This document shows, one piece after another, positions 22,012-29,437 of a DNA stretch of 44,662 bases. This stretch comes from AG41 sp036522815 (GTDB lineage: Bacteria > Gemmatimonadota > Gemmatimonadetes > Gemmatimonadales > GWC2-71-9). The stretch spans positions 1-44,662 of the forward strand of contig DATDFC010000133.1 of NCBI GenBank assembly GCA_036522815.1. Reading direction: 5' to 3'. The notes beneath the pieces were generated by a model. The model saw nothing but the letters and a program-made list of their open reading frames with translations, was not told where the DNA came from and did not search any database. A program made the position numbers and the translations under genes. Positions within the stretch are counted from its first letter, which is position 1. The number at the start of each line of letters is the position of its first letter.

Positions 22012-22906
22012 CCAGCCGCTCCGCCAGCTCCGACACGCCGCGCGTGCGGGCCCTTCCCAGCTGATCGAGCCAGCGCGGCGGGATGCCCGTCTCTCCGTCG
22101 CGGGCCCCCAGCAACGCTCCCGCCACCGCGGCGTTCGTATCCGTGTCGCCGCCCGCCTCGACGAGAAAGACGAGCGCCTCCTCGAGCGACGGCCGGTGTA
22201 CGGCACACCAGAACGCGATTTCGACACAGTGAACGGCGTAGCCGAACTCGTTGGGCACGGCCAAGGGCAGGTCGCTCTCTTGCTCCCAGGGAACGCGCCG
22301 GATCGCCTCGACGAGCCCCCGCGGCGCCGCCCCCTGCAGGCGGTGCAACACCTCCTCGATGAAATACTGGTTGCCGTGGAGCAGCTCGCGCGCCGCGAGG
22401 TTCACGGCGGCCGCTCCCCAGGTGCAGCGCTCGTCGGCGTGCGTGATGGCCGCCTGCTGTGTCGACACGCGGATCAGCTTGTCGACGTTGCCATGGAAAC
22501 GCAGTGCGACCGGGACACAGCGCATCACCGCGCCGTTGGAGGCGCTCGCCCCCGCGCTGCGCGCCTGGCGGCCGGCCTCGAACGGCTCGACGCCGCGCTC
22601 GATCAAGCGCAGCGCCCGCTGCGTGGTCAGTCCCACACCGCGCCCGTCGACCTTCATCCACTTCACCCACCGCCCCGCCACGTCGGCGGCGTCCAAGTCC
22701 CCTCGCTCCGCCAGTGACTCGGCCAGGAGCAGGGTCATGGCCGCGTCGTCGTCGAAGGGGGATCCCTTGGGAGGCGGCTGGAGGTCGCGCACGCCTTGCG
22801 GAAACGCCTGCCGAATCGCCGCCGCGCTGCCGAGCCGCTCGGTGGGCACACCGAGCTGATTGCCGACCACGAGCCCCAGCAGGGCGCCGCGGGCGCGCGT
22901 CAGCAG
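21992..22906 (-). CDS. ADP-ribosylglycohydrolase family protein (start uncertain)
   Basis: About 304 residues. The family opening RARGALLGLVVGNQLG, the metal-ligand block SPFDDDAAMTLLLAESL and the C-terminal GGDTDTNAAVAGALLGA identify an ADP-ribosylglycohydrolase, which removes ADP-ribose from modified targets using two divalent metal ions. The start is a puzzle. The N-terminal motif must be translated from before 22892, but no ATG, GTG or TTG lies in frame between it and the kinase stop (22933). CTG 22906 or 22903, or ATT 22939, are the options; I used CTG 22906. The next GTG (22870) would remove the family motif. Probably coupled to the kinase gene. Confidence 0.82.
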   Translation of the reverse strand: MLTRARGALLGLVVGNQLGVPTERLGSAAAIRQAFPQGVRDLQPPPKGSPFDDDAAMTLLLAESLAERGDLDAADVAGRWVKWMKVDGRGVGLTTQRALRLIERGVEPFEAGRQARSAGASASNGAVMRCVPVALRFHGNVDKLIRVSTQQAAITHADERCTWGAAAVNLAARELLHGNQYFIEEVLHRLQGAAPRGLVEAIRRVPWEQESDLPLAVPNEFGYAVHCVEIAFWCAVHRPSLEEALVFLVEAGGDTDTNAAVAGALLGARDGETGIPPRWLDQLGRARTRGVSELAERLVTASGG

Positions 22907-22932
22907 CCGGGCGTCAGGGGCGGCGGACGAAT

Positions 22933-24648
22933 CTAGAATTCGAGCACCACGGCCCCGCCCGGCGGAGTCACGCGCCCCGCGAAGCCCTCCCGGTCCACGT
23001 GCGGCCCGGTATAGGGATGGGCGGTGTTGTAGGCGGCGACGGCGGAGTTGCGGTATAGCCGGTAGTAGCCGACATGGGCGCGCACGGCGCCGCGGGGGAC
23101 GAGGCAGCCGCACCGGGTCGCCGCCGCCGTGCCCGGGTTCACTTCCAGGGTGATGTCCGACGCGCTGGTGTTGGTGATCAGTGGGGCGAAATAGCTCTGG
23201 CTGCCCACCGCCGCCGCGATGCGCGCGACGCGCCGCCCCCGCACACTCGTGAAGGGACCCAGCGCCCCCTCCATCGGCTCCCCCAGCGGTGGGTTGCCGG
23301 GGCGGAGCAGGCGCCAGCCGAGCCCCGTGTCGCGCCCGCGCGGGGCCCAGAGCCGGGCGGTGGCGTCGGGCCCGACCGTGTCGACCGGCGTCCCGTCGCG
23401 CAGGATCTCGACCGGCTCGACGAGGCTGTTCTGGACGAAGGCGGCCGCGGATCCGAGATAGCCGGCGCGGCGTGCCACGCCGCCCGCGACGACCAGCGCC
23501 AGCGCGCCCGCGGCCCACCAGCCGAGTCGCGCCGTACGGGAGCGCACGCTCCCCGAGCGCCGCACCTGCCGCTCGAGCGTGCGCGCCCCGACCAGTCCCG
23601 TCGCTCCCGACGCCCGTCCGCCCGCGAGCGCCGCCAGGACTTCGTCGGCGCTCTGGTAGCGTTCCTCGGGCTTCTTGGCGAGGCACTTCACGATCACGCT
23701 CGACAACCAGCGGGGGATCTTGGCGTTCACGTCGCTCGCCACCGGCACCGGATCAGCAAGGTGCTTGCCGACGATTTCGGCGCTCGAGGCGCCGTCGTAG
23801 GGGGGCGTCCCTGTCACCAGCTGATACAGCATGGCGCCGAACGCGTACAGATCGCTGCGCCCGTCGATATTCGGCTGGCCGAGGGCCTGCTCGGGGCTCA
23901 TGTATTGCACCGTCCCGACCGTGAAGCCGGTGGCCGTCTTGGTGCCGCCCTCGCCCGAGCCGGGATCCAACAGCTTCGCGATCCCGAAATCCACGAGCAG
24001 GGCGCGGCCGGTTTTCGCCTCCAGCATCACGTTGTCCGGCTTGATGTCGCGATGCACCAGACCCTGGGCGTGGGCGTGCGCCAGCGCCTGTAGCACCGGT
24101 TCGGCCACCGCGAGCGCGGCCTCGGTGCCGTACGGACCCCGACGCCGCAGCGCGTCGGCGAGCGACTCTCCTTCGACGAACGGCATGACGTAATAGACGA
24201 GTCCGTCCCCATCACCCGTGAAGTGAATCGGCAGGATGGACGGATGCTGCAGCCGGGCCAGCGCTTTCGCTTCCTGGCGAAACCGCGCCAGCATGCCCGG
24301 CGTCCACGCGATCTCGGGGTGGAGCACCTTGCAGGCGAGCCGCCGGTCCAGATCCTTGTCCCACAGCTCGTACACCTCGGCGAACCCGCCCCGGCCCACC
24401 AGGCGTCGCACTTCGTACTTGGACCCGAGCCCGCGCGCCAGCCGCTCGGCGGTCGTCCTGATCGCGTTCCCCCTCTCCGGAACGGAGAGGGGGTCAGGGG
24501 GTGAGGCCCCCCTCTCCGGCACGGAGAGGGGGACAGAGGGCGAGGAGGGCGTGATCACGGTTGGTGAAGGCGTGCCGCAGCTGGGGCAGAACGCCGAGCC
24601 CGAGGGGATCTCCGCGCGGCACGAGGGACAAGTGAGCTGAGTCGTCAC
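22933..24648 (-). CDS. Membrane Ser/Thr protein kinase with N-terminal zinc ribbon
   Basis: About 571 residues from GTG 24648, placing a zinc ribbon (CPSC...CPSC, residues 7-25) at the N-terminus. After a Pro/Ser linker containing two copies of LSVPERG, the Hanks-type kinase domain runs from about 60 to 330: GRGGFAEVY, the ACKV lysine, HRDIKPDN, DFGIAK and the SPEQALG substrate loop. A single transmembrane helix (about 365-385) leads to an extracytoplasmic beta-rich domain, probably the sensor, with CGCLVP near residue 515. The start-proximal linker is encoded by two DNA palindromes (24468-24540). Confidence 0.93.
   Translation of the reverse strand: MTTQLTCPSCRAEIPSGSAFCPSCGTPSPTVITPSSPSVPLSVPERGASPPDPLSVPERGNAIRTTAERLARGLGSKYEVRRLVGRGGFAEVYELWDKDLDRRLACKVLHPEIAWTPGMLARFRQEAKALARLQHPSILPIHFTGDGDGLVYYVMPFVEGESLADALRRRGPYGTEAALAVAEPVLQALAHAHAQGLVHRDIKPDNVMLEAKTGRALLVDFGIAKLLDPGSGEGGTKTATGFTVGTVQYMSPEQALGQPNIDGRSDLYAFGAMLYQLVTGTPPYDGASSAEIVGKHLADPVPVASDVNAKIPRWLSSVIVKCLAKKPEERYQSADEVLAALAGGRASGATGLVGARTLERQVRRSGSVRSRTARLGWWAAGALALVVAGGVARRAGYLGSAAAFVQNSLVEPVEILRDGTPVDTVGPDATARLWAPRGRDTGLGWRLLRPGNPPLGEPMEGALGPFTSVRGRRVARIAAAVGSQSYFAPLITNTSASDITLEVNPGTAAATRCGCLVPRGAVRAHVGYYRLYRNSAVAAYNTAHPYTGPHVDREGFAGRVTPPGGAVVLEF
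24468..24540. repeat. Pair of palindromes in the kinase linker
   Basis: CCCCTCTCCGG-AACGGAGAGGGG and a near-copy (GGCACGG centre) lie 20 nt apart, joined by GTCAGGGGGTGAGGCC. Each is a self-complementary 23-25-mer. Both read in frame as LSVPERG. The same kind of CCCTCTCC...GGAGAGGG palindrome with a CCTCACCCCCTGAC spacer resembles dispersed repeats I associate with other bacterial chromosomes; that is from memory and not checked. Confidence 0.75.
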
Positions 24649-24696
24649 GGCTGGAAAGATTCGCGGTGAGGTCGCCCGGTGCAATGGCGACGGCGC

Positions 24697-24714
24697 GTAG
24701 GGGCGCACCCCTAC
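24697..24714. repeat. Short palindrome between kinase and hydrolase genes
   Basis: GTAGGGGCGCACCCCTAC: 7-bp arms around CGCA, in the divergent gap of 80 bp. Its last bases form TACATT (24711-24716), a possible -10 box for the hydrolase gene, so it could be an operator as well as a dispersed palindrome. Confidence 0.5.
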
Positions 24715-24728
24715 ATTACCATGGTCGA

Positions 24729-25601
24729 ATGTTCATCCTCAGGATCGTAGTCGGTCTCGCGCTGGCATATGTCGCGCTGGTGATTCTGGCGTGGCGGTTC
24801 CAGGATCGGCTCGCCTTTCCGGCGCCGCGCGCTCCGCTTTCGGACCCGAAGCGCGTCGGCGTGGCGAACGGGGAGCAGCTCGAGGTGACGATGGAGGACG
24901 GGACGAGACTGGTGGGGTGGTATATGGACGCCTCGACCGCCCTCCACCGCCCTCCACCGTCTTCCCCCGCCCTTCTCTGGTTCTACGGCAACGGCGAGAC
25001 CATCGCCGCGATCTGGCCCATCGTGCGCGAGTTTCAGCCGCCCGGGACGGCCGTGCTCGTCGTCGACTATCCGGGCTACGGCGAGAGCGCGGGCCGGGCG
25101 ACCGAAGCGGGAATGTACGGCGCGGCGGACGCCGCCTATGCGGCGCTGGTCGCGCGGCCCGGCATCGATCCAGACCGCATCTATGTCTACGGTCGCTCGC
25201 TCGGCACCGCAGCCGCGACGTGGGTGGCCGCGCGTCATCGCGTGGCCGGCGTGATCCTCGAATCCCCCTTCACCAGTGCGGCCGCGATGGCGCGCCAGCA
25301 CTATGCCCTGTTGCCGCGCTTTATCCTGCGCCTGTCGCTCGACAACCTCGGTCGCATGCGGCAGATCCGCTGCCCGGTGCTGGTGTTTCACGGCGACGCC
25401 GACCGCCTCGTGCCGACGGCGATGGGGAGGGATGTCGCGGCGGCCGCGGCGGGACCGGTCGAGCTGGTCCTGATCCACGGCGCGGGGCACAACGAGACGT
25501 ACGACATCGGCGGGCGAGAGTACCGGAAGAAGCTCTGGGAGTTCGTGGCGGGAACATCGGCGGTCGGGCGGACAGGCGGTCGGCCGGACGGAAGGCCGTA
25601 G
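24729..25601 (+). CDS. Alpha/beta hydrolase, membrane-anchored (BAAT/FrsA-like)
   Basis: 290 residues from ATG 24729. N-terminal hydrophobic helix (2-22) acts as anchor or uncleaved signal. The hydrolase core shows the oxyanion-loop YGNGE, DYPGYGES, the nucleophile elbow YGRSLG (Ser), ESPFTS, the acid in HGDADRLVP and the catalytic His in HGAGHNE: a full triad. Substrate unknown; such proteins are esterases or acyl-hydrolases. Two parts look added by repeat expansion: STALHRPPPSSPA (10-bp repeats, 24937-24976) and the last residues VGRTGGRPDGRP (8-bp arm from 25559). Confidence 0.88.
   Translation: MFILRIVVGLALAYVALVILAWRFQDRLAFPAPRAPLSDPKRVGVANGEQLEVTMEDGTRLVGWYMDASTALHRPPPSSPALLWFYGNGETIAAIWPIVREFQPPGTAVLVVDYPGYGESAGRATEAGMYGAADAAYAALVARPGIDPDRIYVYGRSLGTAAATWVAARHRVAGVILESPFTSAAAMARQHYALLPRFILRLSLDNLGRMRQIRCPVLVFHGDADRLVPTAMGRDVAAAAAGPVELVLIHGAGHNETYDIGGREYRKKLWEFVAGTSAVGRTGGRPDGRP
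24937..24976. repeat. Single arm of 10-bp tandem repeats inside a gene
   Basis: CCGCCCTCCA twice, then CCGTCTTCCC and CCGCCCTTCT, in frame in the hydrolase gene. Only a weak complementary partner lies upstream (24905-24920). It encodes the proline-rich insert after the first core strand. Confidence 0.65.
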
Positions 25602-25639
25602 GCCACTGTCCGGCGGTCCGCCCGTCCGACCGTCCGCCC
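25559..25639. repeat. Inverted tandem-repeat element, 8-bp period
   Basis: Left arm 25559-25598: GGCGGTCG, GGCGGACA, GGCGGTCG, GCCGGACG, GAAGGCCG. Right arm 25608-25639: GTCCGGCG, GTCCGCCC, GTCCGACC, GTCCGCCC. It lies between convergent genes. The left arm encodes the last residues of the hydrolase; the right arm ends on the first base of the minus gene's TAG stop. It may work as a bidirectional terminator. Confidence 0.88.
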
Positions 25640-26487
25640 TAAATCACCACCACCTGATCGAACCGATCCCGCTGCTCGTCGAAATGGCGCTCCGCCTCGT
25701 CGAGGGCGCGCAGCACCGCCGGATCGTCGCCGTCCACGAACTTGGAGCTCTGGGCGACCCGCCCCGTGAGCCGGCGTACGGCCACGAGGGCCCGGGTCAC
25801 CTCACAGCGGTCCACATCGGGGTCGGTGTGGCCGGTGACGAGCAGCTCCTCGAACAGCGGCAGCGTGCGCTCCTCGGCGAGGACATACAGCGACTCGAGG
25901 ATCTTGGGGCCGAGGAAGCGTCGCAGCAGCTGGTCGCCGCGGATGCGGTGGAACAGGCGCTCCAGCACTGCGGCGTGCCCGGCGTAGAACCGCGCCGCTT
26001 CCACCGCGGCGGCGACGAACGCGTGGTGCGCTCCCGGCGTGACGAGATAGCGCTCGAACAGCGGCCAGGCGCCCTCCGGGTGACGCTGCGCGAGCGCGAG
26101 GAACGCGAAGTAGCGACGGCCGAGCGGAGCGGCGGTATCGGCGATGACGGTGCGCAGCCCCGCCACGCCCCAGCGCGCTCCGGCGAGCGCCGCGGCGGCG
26201 GCATGCTGCCAGCGCTCCAGCTCGGGAACGCGGAACGTCACCAGGTGCGGATCGAGAAACGAGCGGCAGCGCTCCAGCACGGCGAGCAGCCGGCGGTCCA
26301 CGGCGTGCAAGGCCGGCTCGAGCGCCGCCCGGTTCTCCCGGCGGGCGAGCGCGAGCGCCTCCCACGCGACGCGGTCGAGGTGCGCCGCGTCCCACGCCCG
26401 CTCGAAGGCGGCGGCATCGGGAGCGGCCAGCAGAGGCTCGAGGGCGCCGGCAAACCGATAGAGCGCGCGCGACGGTTCCATTTGCAT
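25639..26487 (-). CDS. Hypothetical helical repeat protein
   Basis: 282 residues from ATG 26487. Almost wholly alpha-helical with Ala/Arg/Leu-rich helix pairs reminiscent of HEAT-type repeats (RRYFAFLALAQRHPEGAWPL, ILESLYVLAEERTLPLFEEL). No signal or transmembrane segment. A scaffold or binding role is possible but nothing identifies a partner. It is divergent from the ligand-binding lipoprotein gene, with 44 bp between start codons. Confidence 0.68.
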   Translation of the reverse strand: MQMEPSRALYRFAGALEPLLAAPDAAAFERAWDAAHLDRVAWEALALARRENRAALEPALHAVDRRLLAVLERCRSFLDPHLVTFRVPELERWQHAAAAALAGARWGVAGLRTVIADTAAPLGRRYFAFLALAQRHPEGAWPLFERYLVTPGAHHAFVAAAVEAARFYAGHAAVLERLFHRIRGDQLLRRFLGPKILESLYVLAEERTLPLFEELLVTGHTDPDVDRCEVTRALVAVRRLTGRVAQSSKFVDGDDPAVLRALDEAERHFDEQRDRFDQVVVI

Positions 26488-26531
26488 CAAGCTATCCGGC
26501 GGCGGCGTGCTCGCAAATCGCATTTGTCCAC

Positions 26532-27740
26532 ATGGATCTGGAAAACCGCGTGGAAACCGTGGGGGAATGTTGCGCTTCCCCCAGGCCAGCCTTAACCTTG
26601 CCCCGCACATCCTCACCCCGAGGGGTTCTGCGAACGTCCCTGGTCGTCGCCATCGCCGTGGTGCTCGCCGCGTGCTCCTCCCAGCCCGCCCACCCGGTCG
26701 CGATCGGGCTGGCGGGCCCCTTCTCCCAGACACGTGGCGCCTCGATGCTGCGGGCCGCCCAGTTGGCGGTGAACCAGATCAACGCCAGAGCCGGCGTGCG
26801 TGGCCGCCCCCTCGAGCTGCGCGTCGCCGACGACTCGGGGAGCGAAGACACGGCCGTGCGCGTGGCGGAGCGGCTGTACGCGGATCCGAGCGTCGTGGCG
26901 GTGGTGGGGCACCTCTCGTCCGGTCCGACGATCGCCGCCGCGCGCGTGTACGGCGGGGGCGCCGATCCGGTCGCGATGATCTCGCCGTCGGCGTCGAGCC
27001 CCGATCTGTCCGGGTTCAGTCCCTGGGTATTCCGCGTGTGCCCGAGCGACCTGCAGCACGGACCCGAGCTGGCGCACTTCGCCTGGCAGGCGCTGGGTGC
27101 GCGGCGGGCGGGCATCATCTACATCAACAACGACTACGGGCGCGGCGTCCGCGGCACGTTCGCCGCGGAGTTCACCCGCCTGGGCGGAGCCGTCGTAGAA
27201 GCAGATCCGTACGTCGCGACGACGCCGTCGCTCGAGCCGTACCTGTCCCGCATGCGGCGGGCCGGGATCGACGTGCTCCTCATTGCCGGTGAGCGGCCGG
27301 GGGCGGAGCTCGCCCTCCGGGAGATGGCCGCGCTCGGCATACACTGGCCGGTGCTCGGGGGCGATGCGCTCACCGGCATCGAGGCCGATGGGGCGCTCGC
27401 GGAAGGGGTGCGGATCTCGTCGGCCTATCTTCCCGACCGGCGGGACGAGCGCAACGCGGCGTTCGTGGCGGACTACGCCCGAGCCTACCCGGGGCTGCGC
27501 CCCGACCACCGCGGGGCCGGGGCCTATGACGCCGTGCTGCTCGTGGGGCGGGCGCTCGAGCGCGCTGGCGCCGATCGCCGGGCCGTGCGCGACTATCTGG
27601 CACGTGTCGGGGGGGCCCGGGAGCAATTCGAGGGTGTCACCGGCCGGATCGCGTTCGACGCCAACGGTGACGCTCGGGGGAAGTCGGTGGTGATCGGCGT
27701 CGTGCACGACGGCGCGCTGGTGACCCAGGCGGACCGGTAA
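26532..27740 (+). CDS. Periplasmic ligand-binding lipoprotein (LivJ/type 1 PBP-like)
   Basis: 402 residues from ATG 26532; a TTG at 26598 would give a shorter, more typical signal. The lipobox VLAAC puts the lipidated Cys at 48. The rest is a type 1 periplasmic binding fold: IGLAGPFSQTRGASMLRAAQ, then VVAVVGHLSSGPTIAAARVY, IYINNDYGRGVRGTF and the closing GRIAFDANGDARG. Branched-chain amino-acid or amide binding is typical of the family. No ABC permease or ATPase is present; the next gene (overlap TAATG) is a chemoreceptor. It probably delivers a ligand to that receptor rather than to a transporter. Confidence 0.88.
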   Translation: MDLENRVETVGECCASPRPALTLPRTSSPRGVLRTSLVVAIAVVLAACSSQPAHPVAIGLAGPFSQTRGASMLRAAQLAVNQINARAGVRGRPLELRVADDSGSEDTAVRVAERLYADPSVVAVVGHLSSGPTIAAARVYGGGADPVAMISPSASSPDLSGFSPWVFRVCPSDLQHGPELAHFAWQALGARRAGIIYINNDYGRGVRGTFAAEFTRLGGAVVEADPYVATTPSLEPYLSRMRRAGIDVLLIAGERPGAELALREMAALGIHWPVLGGDALTGIEADGALAEGVRISSAYLPDRRDERNAAFVADYARAYPGLRPDHRGAGAYDAVLLVGRALERAGADRRAVRDYLARVGGAREQFEGVTGRIAFDANGDARGKSVVIGVVHDGALVTQADR

Positions 27741-29437
27741 TGCGGAGTCCGCTCGCCACGATCCGCAACCGGATTCTGGTGGGTCTGGTCCTGCTCATGA
27801 TGGGGCTGGTGGTCACGGCGATCGCCGGCGCGGCCACGCTCCGGCACATGCGCTACGCCGTGGCGGACGAGCTGGCCGCGCTGCGGGCGTCCATGGACGT
27901 GGGGAGCGGTCTCGTCAGTACCGTGCTCGAGGAGATCCGCGCGGCCGAGCAGTACCTCGCGACACCGGGTGCCGAAGCCCGACGGCTGTTTCAGACGACC
28001 GCCGACGACGCCTTCCAGTATGAGCGGCAGCTGGACGCCCTCAGCGGCCTCACCGCCGAAGATCGCCTCACGGTCAACCGCCTGAAGCAGCTGCACGCCA
28101 CGATCGAGACCGAGTATTCGATCGCTCACGCGTTGAAGGACCTGGGGCGCGACCAGGAAGCGGTGGCGCAGGCCGCCGCGGTGCGGTCCCAGGCGACGGA
28201 GCTGACGCGGCTGGTGCGCGATCTGTCGCGGCGCCAGGCGCAGAAGGCGGCGCGCGCCGCGGAACGGCTGACGGCCGACGCCGCCGACCGGGAGCGCAAG
28301 CTGTGGGCGTTCGTCGTCGCCCTCGTGGTCGCGGGCGTGTTCCTGTCGCGCTACACCCTGCAGTCGGTGCAGGGCCCGCTCGCGCGGCTCGTGACCGCCG
28401 CGGAGCGGTTCGGGGCGGGCGACCTGCGGCCCGTCACGACCGGCGACATGCCCCGCGAATTCCGGGTGCTGGCCGACGCGATGCAGCACATGGGAGACCG
28501 GCTGCGCCGCATCGTGGGTGAGGTGATCACCGAGGCGGACCGGATCGCCGGCTCGGCGGGCGATCTGTCCGCCGTGAGCGAGCAGCTCGCCGCGTCCTCG
28601 AGCCAGGTGTCGACGGCGATGGTCGAGATCTCGAGCGGCGCGGATCAGCAACGGACCGCGCTCGGCTCCATGGGCACGGGACTCGACGAGCTGGGCAAGG
28701 CGACCGGAGACATGGCGGACGCGGCCGAGCGCGCCGCCAAGCTCGGCGAGGAGATCCGCGGCGTGGCCGAACGGCACCGCGGCGACGTGGCCGCCGCCGG
28801 CGGGGTGCTGCTCGACGTGCGGGAGGTGGTCCAGACCAGCTCACGGCAGATCGCGCAGCTCACCGAGCTCTCCGCCTCGATCGACGACTTCGTCGATCTC
28901 ATCAAGCGCATCTCGTCGCAGACGAACCTGCTCGCCCTGAACGCCGCGATCGAGGCGGCGCGCGCCGGCGAGCACGGCCGCGGCTTTGCGGTCGTGGCCG
29001 AAGAAGTCCGCCAGCTGGCCGACGAATCGGCACGCGCGGCCGAGGAGGTGACGCGCACCACGGGCCTGATTCGCGAGCAGATGGAGGACGTCACCGCCAC
29101 CATGGCCGCCGGCCAGGCGAAGGTGCGGGGGATCGAGTCCGTCGCGGAAGGGGCGGCGCATGCCCTCGGCGAGATCGCCACAGCCGTGGAGCTGGTGGAG
29201 CAGACGGCCGCGCGGGTCCGCATGGCAGCCCAGTCGAGCCGCGAGACCACCGCCCGCCTGCAGCAGCAGGCCCAACAGGTGTCGGGCCGGGCGACGGTGC
29301 ACGCCAGTGGAGCGGAGCAGGTGACGGCCGCCGCCGAGCAGCAGGGCGCGTCGACCGAGCAGATGGCGGCCGCCGCCGGGAGCCTGCTGCAGGCGGCCGA
29401 GAAGCTGCACCAGCTGGTGCAGGGATTCCGGGTCTAG
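27740..29437 (+). CDS. Methyl-accepting chemotaxis protein
   Basis: 565 residues. Transmembrane segment 1 at about 12-36, a helical four-helix-bundle-like periplasmic domain to about 185, transmembrane segment 2 at about 186-206, HAMP at about 207-260, then a long signalling coiled coil. The conserved hairpin tip is LALNAAIEAARAGEHGRGFA with VVAEEVRQLAD. The ATG overlaps the TAA of the ligand-binding lipoprotein gene, so both are made from one message; the receptor may sense the loaded binding protein. No che genes are near. It overlaps the convergent gene by 4 nt. Confidence 0.95.
   Translation: MRSPLATIRNRILVGLVLLMMGLVVTAIAGAATLRHMRYAVADELAALRASMDVGSGLVSTVLEEIRAAEQYLATPGAEARRLFQTTADDAFQYERQLDALSGLTAEDRLTVNRLKQLHATIETEYSIAHALKDLGRDQEAVAQAAAVRSQATELTRLVRDLSRRQAQKAARAAERLTADAADRERKLWAFVVALVVAGVFLSRYTLQSVQGPLARLVTAAERFGAGDLRPVTTGDMPREFRVLADAMQHMGDRLRRIVGEVITEADRIAGSAGDLSAVSEQLAASSSQVSTAMVEISSGADQQRTALGSMGTGLDELGKATGDMADAAERAAKLGEEIRGVAERHRGDVAAAGGVLLDVREVVQTSSRQIAQLTELSASIDDFVDLIKRISSQTNLLALNAAIEAARAGEHGRGFAVVAEEVRQLADESARAAEEVTRTTGLIREQMEDVTATMAAGQAKVRGIESVAEGAAHALGEIATAVELVEQTAARVRMAAQSSRETTARLQQQAQQVSGRATVHASGAEQVTAAAEQQGASTEQMAAAAGSLLQAAEKLHQLVQGFRV

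Noticed and set aside
26532..29437. Branched-chain amino-acid ABC transporter operon
   Set aside because: Only the binding protein is present; the adjacent gene is a chemoreceptor.
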